Shown piece by piece: positions 14,823 through 15,974 of a DNA stretch of 15,974 bases. Position 1 is the first letter of the stretch. Each line of letters opens with the position of its first letter. A program made the position numbers and the translations under genes. The stretch is from Bacteroidota bacterium (GTDB lineage: Bacteria > Bacteroidota > Bacteroidia > Bacteroidales > Dysgonomonadaceae): positions 1 to 15,974 of the forward strand of contig JAEZZZ010000018.1 in assembly GCA_023418255.1 (NCBI GenBank). The letters are read 5' to 3'. The notes under the pieces are model-generated. The model was not told where the DNA came from, did not search any database, and saw nothing but the letters and a program-made list of their open reading frames with translations.

Positions 14823-15278
14823 ATGAAAAGAATATTTATGATAATGAGCACTGTATTACTGCTTGCAAGCGTAGCTGTTTCTACTTTTGCGCAGAGCAAA
14901 AAAATGAACATGGCCGAGTTTGAAAAGCGAAAAATGGAATACATAAAAAATGCAGCCGGCTTAACGGAGAAAGAAGCAAGTCTATATTTGCCACTCTACA
15001 CTGAATTATCAAAGAAAAAATTCGAATTGTTTAGAGTGCATCGCGAAAAAATACAAAAGATGAAGCAGGGAGCACAAGAGATGTCAGAGCAGGAGTATAA
15101 AAAACTGCTCGATAACGACATGGAGTTGCGTCTTAAAGAAGCAGAACTGGAAAAAGAGTATTCCGAAAAGTTTAAAAAAGTGCTATCGCCAGAGAAAATA
15201 TATAAAGCCCAGCAGGCTGAAAAGAATTTTATACAAAAAGAGGTCTCTAAATTTAGAAGTGAAAATAAAAACTCATGA
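14823..15278 (+). CDS. Spy/CpxP-like periplasmic protein, likely sensor partner of the ECF sigma factor
   Basis: Seen: 151 residues; signal peptide MKRIFMIMSTVLLLASVAVS then TFAQ, so periplasmic. The mature part is almost wholly helical and highly charged. It contains YIKNAAGLTEKEASLYLPLY (about 40-59), the LTxxEAxxFxPxY pattern of Bacteroidota Spy/CpxP-like and CnrX-like proteins, then long helices (ELFRVHREKIQKMKQGAQEM, about 68-87; MELRLKEAELEKEYSEKFKK, about 100-119) and a final LSPEKIYKAQQAEKNFIQKE, which corresponds to the second LTPEQ-type repeat. Known: such proteins bind misfolded proteins or metals and in Cnr systems feed the signal to the anti-sigma. It lies 25 bases after the membrane protein and before a terminator, so it closes the operon. 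Signal unknown. Confidence 0.72.
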   Translation: MKRIFMIMSTVLLLASVAVSTFAQSKKMNMAEFEKRKMEYIKNAAGLTEKEASLYLPLYTELSKKKFELFRVHREKIQKMKQGAQEMSEQEYKKLLDNDMELRLKEAELEKEYSEKFKKVLSPEKIYKAQQAEKNFIQKEVSKFRSENKNS

Positions 15279-15286
15279 TAAGCTAG

Positions 15287-15322
15287 AAGAGATTGCATAA
15301 CGATGTGCAATCTCTTTTCTTT
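15287..15322 (+). terminator. Intrinsic terminator after the sigma/membrane/Spy operon
   Basis: AAGAGATTGCA (15287-15297) pairs perfectly over 11 bases with TGCAATCTCTT (15306-15316) around an eight-base loop, followed by TTCTTTT. It begins nine bases after the stop at 15278. Confidence 0.8.
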
Positions 15323-15331
15323 TGCAAAAAC

Positions 15332-15463
15332 ATGAAAATAAATGGCACGGAAGTGCCATTTATAGTTTTTAGACCAAGAAATCTCGAATACCGTTTTCAG
15401 CAAAAATGGATTGACTATATGTGTGAAATTAACGGTAATCATCCCAAATCCGCCGTCTTTTAG
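15332..15463 (+). CDS. Possible 43-residue small open frame, doubtful
   Basis: An ATG at 15332 opens 43 codons ending at a TAG at 15461-15463 (MKINGTEVPFIVFRPRNLEY... ending NGNHPKSAVF). The composition is protein-like, with aromatic and charged residues well mixed. Its first codons form the GGAA hairpin. No promoter box is visible. It sits where IS66 elements usually carry tnpA, but the sequence does not look like the TnpA I know. It could be a remnant of an interrupted gene, a small gene, or chance. Confidence 0.2.
   Translation: MKINGTEVPFIVFRPRNLEYRFQQKWIDYMCEINGNHPKSAVF
15338..15363. terminator. Second hairpin with GGAA tetraloop, possible bidirectional terminator
   Basis: ATAAATGGCAC (15338-15348) pairs perfectly with GTGCCATTTAT (15353-15363) around GGAA, a GNRA loop. 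The plus strand then has AGTTTTT, and the minus strand is followed by TTTTC. It may insulate the IS66 element from readthrough, or be a translation-control structure next to the element. It also lies inside a 43-codon open frame. Confidence 0.5.
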
Positions 15464-15485
15464 CTCTCCCTTGTTTTTTCGATCT

Positions 15486-15833
15486 TTGCCGAAAAAAAAT
15501 GAAAGCAATCGGTTTGTGTTGTGTATGCAAGGCGTTGATTTGCGTAAGGGCATAGACGGTTTGCGCGGATGTATCCGGCAACTGTCTTTACTCCCTACGA
15601 GCGGCGATGTTTACGTGTTTGTGAATAAAAATCGCAATACGATGAAGTTGGTTCATTGGGAGCGTGGCGGTTTTGTGATTTACCATAAACGTTTGGAGTC
15701 GGGTCGCCTCAGTCATAAGATTTTTCAAGGAAAAGGAGCGCGTTTCGGCATTCTTCGATGGGATGAATTGCTGCTTTTAATTGAAGGCATCAGTCCTAAA
15801 GCAAGGCGAAGGAAACGCTATAATTTGGAGTAA
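15486..15833 (+). CDS. tnpB: IS66-family accessory protein TnpB (Orf2)
   Basis: Accessory protein of IS66-type insertion sequences, required with the DDE transposase in studied members. Seen: 115 residues from a TTG at 15486, exactly the family's usual length. It shows the whole family pattern: NESNRFVLCMQGVDLRKGID (5-24), GDVYVFVNKNRNTMKLVHWE (40-59), GGFVIYHKRLESGRL (61-75), LRWDELLLLIEGI (91-103) and the basic end KARRRKRYNL. Start choice: an upstream TTG at 15411 would add residues not found in TnpB, and the ATG at 15525 would remove the conserved NESNRF start; TTG at 15486 fits best but is a rare start codon. The tnpC gene begins 71 bases later. I could not place the left inverted repeat. 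Confidence 0.88.
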   Translation: MPKKNESNRFVLCMQGVDLRKGIDGLRGCIRQLSLLPTSGDVYVFVNKNRNTMKLVHWERGGFVIYHKRLESGRLSHKIFQGKGARFGILRWDELLLLIEGISPKARRRKRYNLE

Positions 15834-15904
15834 AAAAGATGAAAAATACAGGCTGAAATACTTGCATATATTGCTGATATATTGTGTCTTTACACCAGAT
15901 AATT

Positions 15905-15974
15905 ATGGAGGATATACAGTAAATATTGCAGGAAAACGCTCGTTTGAAAGAGCAAATTCTTTTACAAGAAAAAT
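15905..15974 (+). pseudogene. tnpC: 5' end of the IS66-family transposase TnpC, with early in-frame stop
   Basis: ATG at 15905 reads MEDIQ and then meets TAA at 15920-15922. The same frame goes on as ILQENARLKEQILLQEK to the window edge. This is the coiled-coil, leucine-zipper-like start expected of IS66 transposases, right after tnpB. So either codon 6 changed from CAA to TAA and the gene is dead from this ATG, or translation begins at a later codon (TTG at 15926). The catalytic DDE domain lies outside the window. Family assignment rests on position and the helical start only. Confidence 0.6.

Overview
The window looks like chromosomal DNA from a member of the phylum Bacteroidota, most likely the order Bacteroidales. 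The main clues are an S46 dipeptidyl-peptidase of the DPP7 type, a BspA-like leucine-rich-repeat lipoprotein, ECF sigma factors with Bacteroidota-style partners, the dimeric form of glycyl-tRNA synthetase, AT-rich leaders without Shine-Dalgarno sites, and several TAnnTTTG boxes (the Bacteroidota -7 promoter element) just upstream of start codons. The base composition is moderate to AT-rich. I saw no tRNA, rRNA or CRISPR array.

Layout. 1-518 (-): an ECF sigma factor cut by the left edge. 787-2232 (+): the periplasmic PBP4-type D-Ala-D-Ala carboxypeptidase dacB. 2262-4363 (-): a translationally coupled pair, glyS followed by an FKBP-type prolyl isomerase lipoprotein. 4364-4766: non-coding or degraded DNA with two strong hairpins and a possible gene remnant. 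4767-5273 (-): an uncharacterised helical protein. 5393-6491 (-): an LRR lipoprotein built of nine 63-bp repeats and broken by a one-base frameshift in a run of six G. 6492-6908: a divergent control region. 6909-8402 (+): a Wzx-like flippase. 8531-10660 (+): secreted DPP7, closed by a clear terminator. 10824-11540 (+): a family 2 glycosyltransferase that overlaps the end of prmA (11537-12382, -). 12661-13752 (+): a secreted TPR protein. 13791-15278 (+): a three-gene module of ECF sigma factor, single-pass membrane protein and Spy-like periplasmic protein, closed by a terminator. 15486 to the right edge (+): the start of an IS66-family element (tnpB, then the 5' end of tnpC with an early in-frame stop).

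How the genes work together. Most of the window is envelope biology: peptidoglycan trimming (dacB), periplasmic folding (FKBP), glycan export and assembly (flippase, glycosyltransferase), peptide digestion (DPP7) and a probable envelope-stress sigma circuit. glyS and prmA are translation housekeeping genes. The spots most worth a second look are the homopolymer frameshift in the LRR gene, the sigma/membrane/Spy module, the hairpin-rich region upstream of glyS, and the damaged start of the IS66 transposase. I did not find a clearly undescribed multi-gene system; the sigma module is the nearest candidate and resembles known Cnr-type arrangements.
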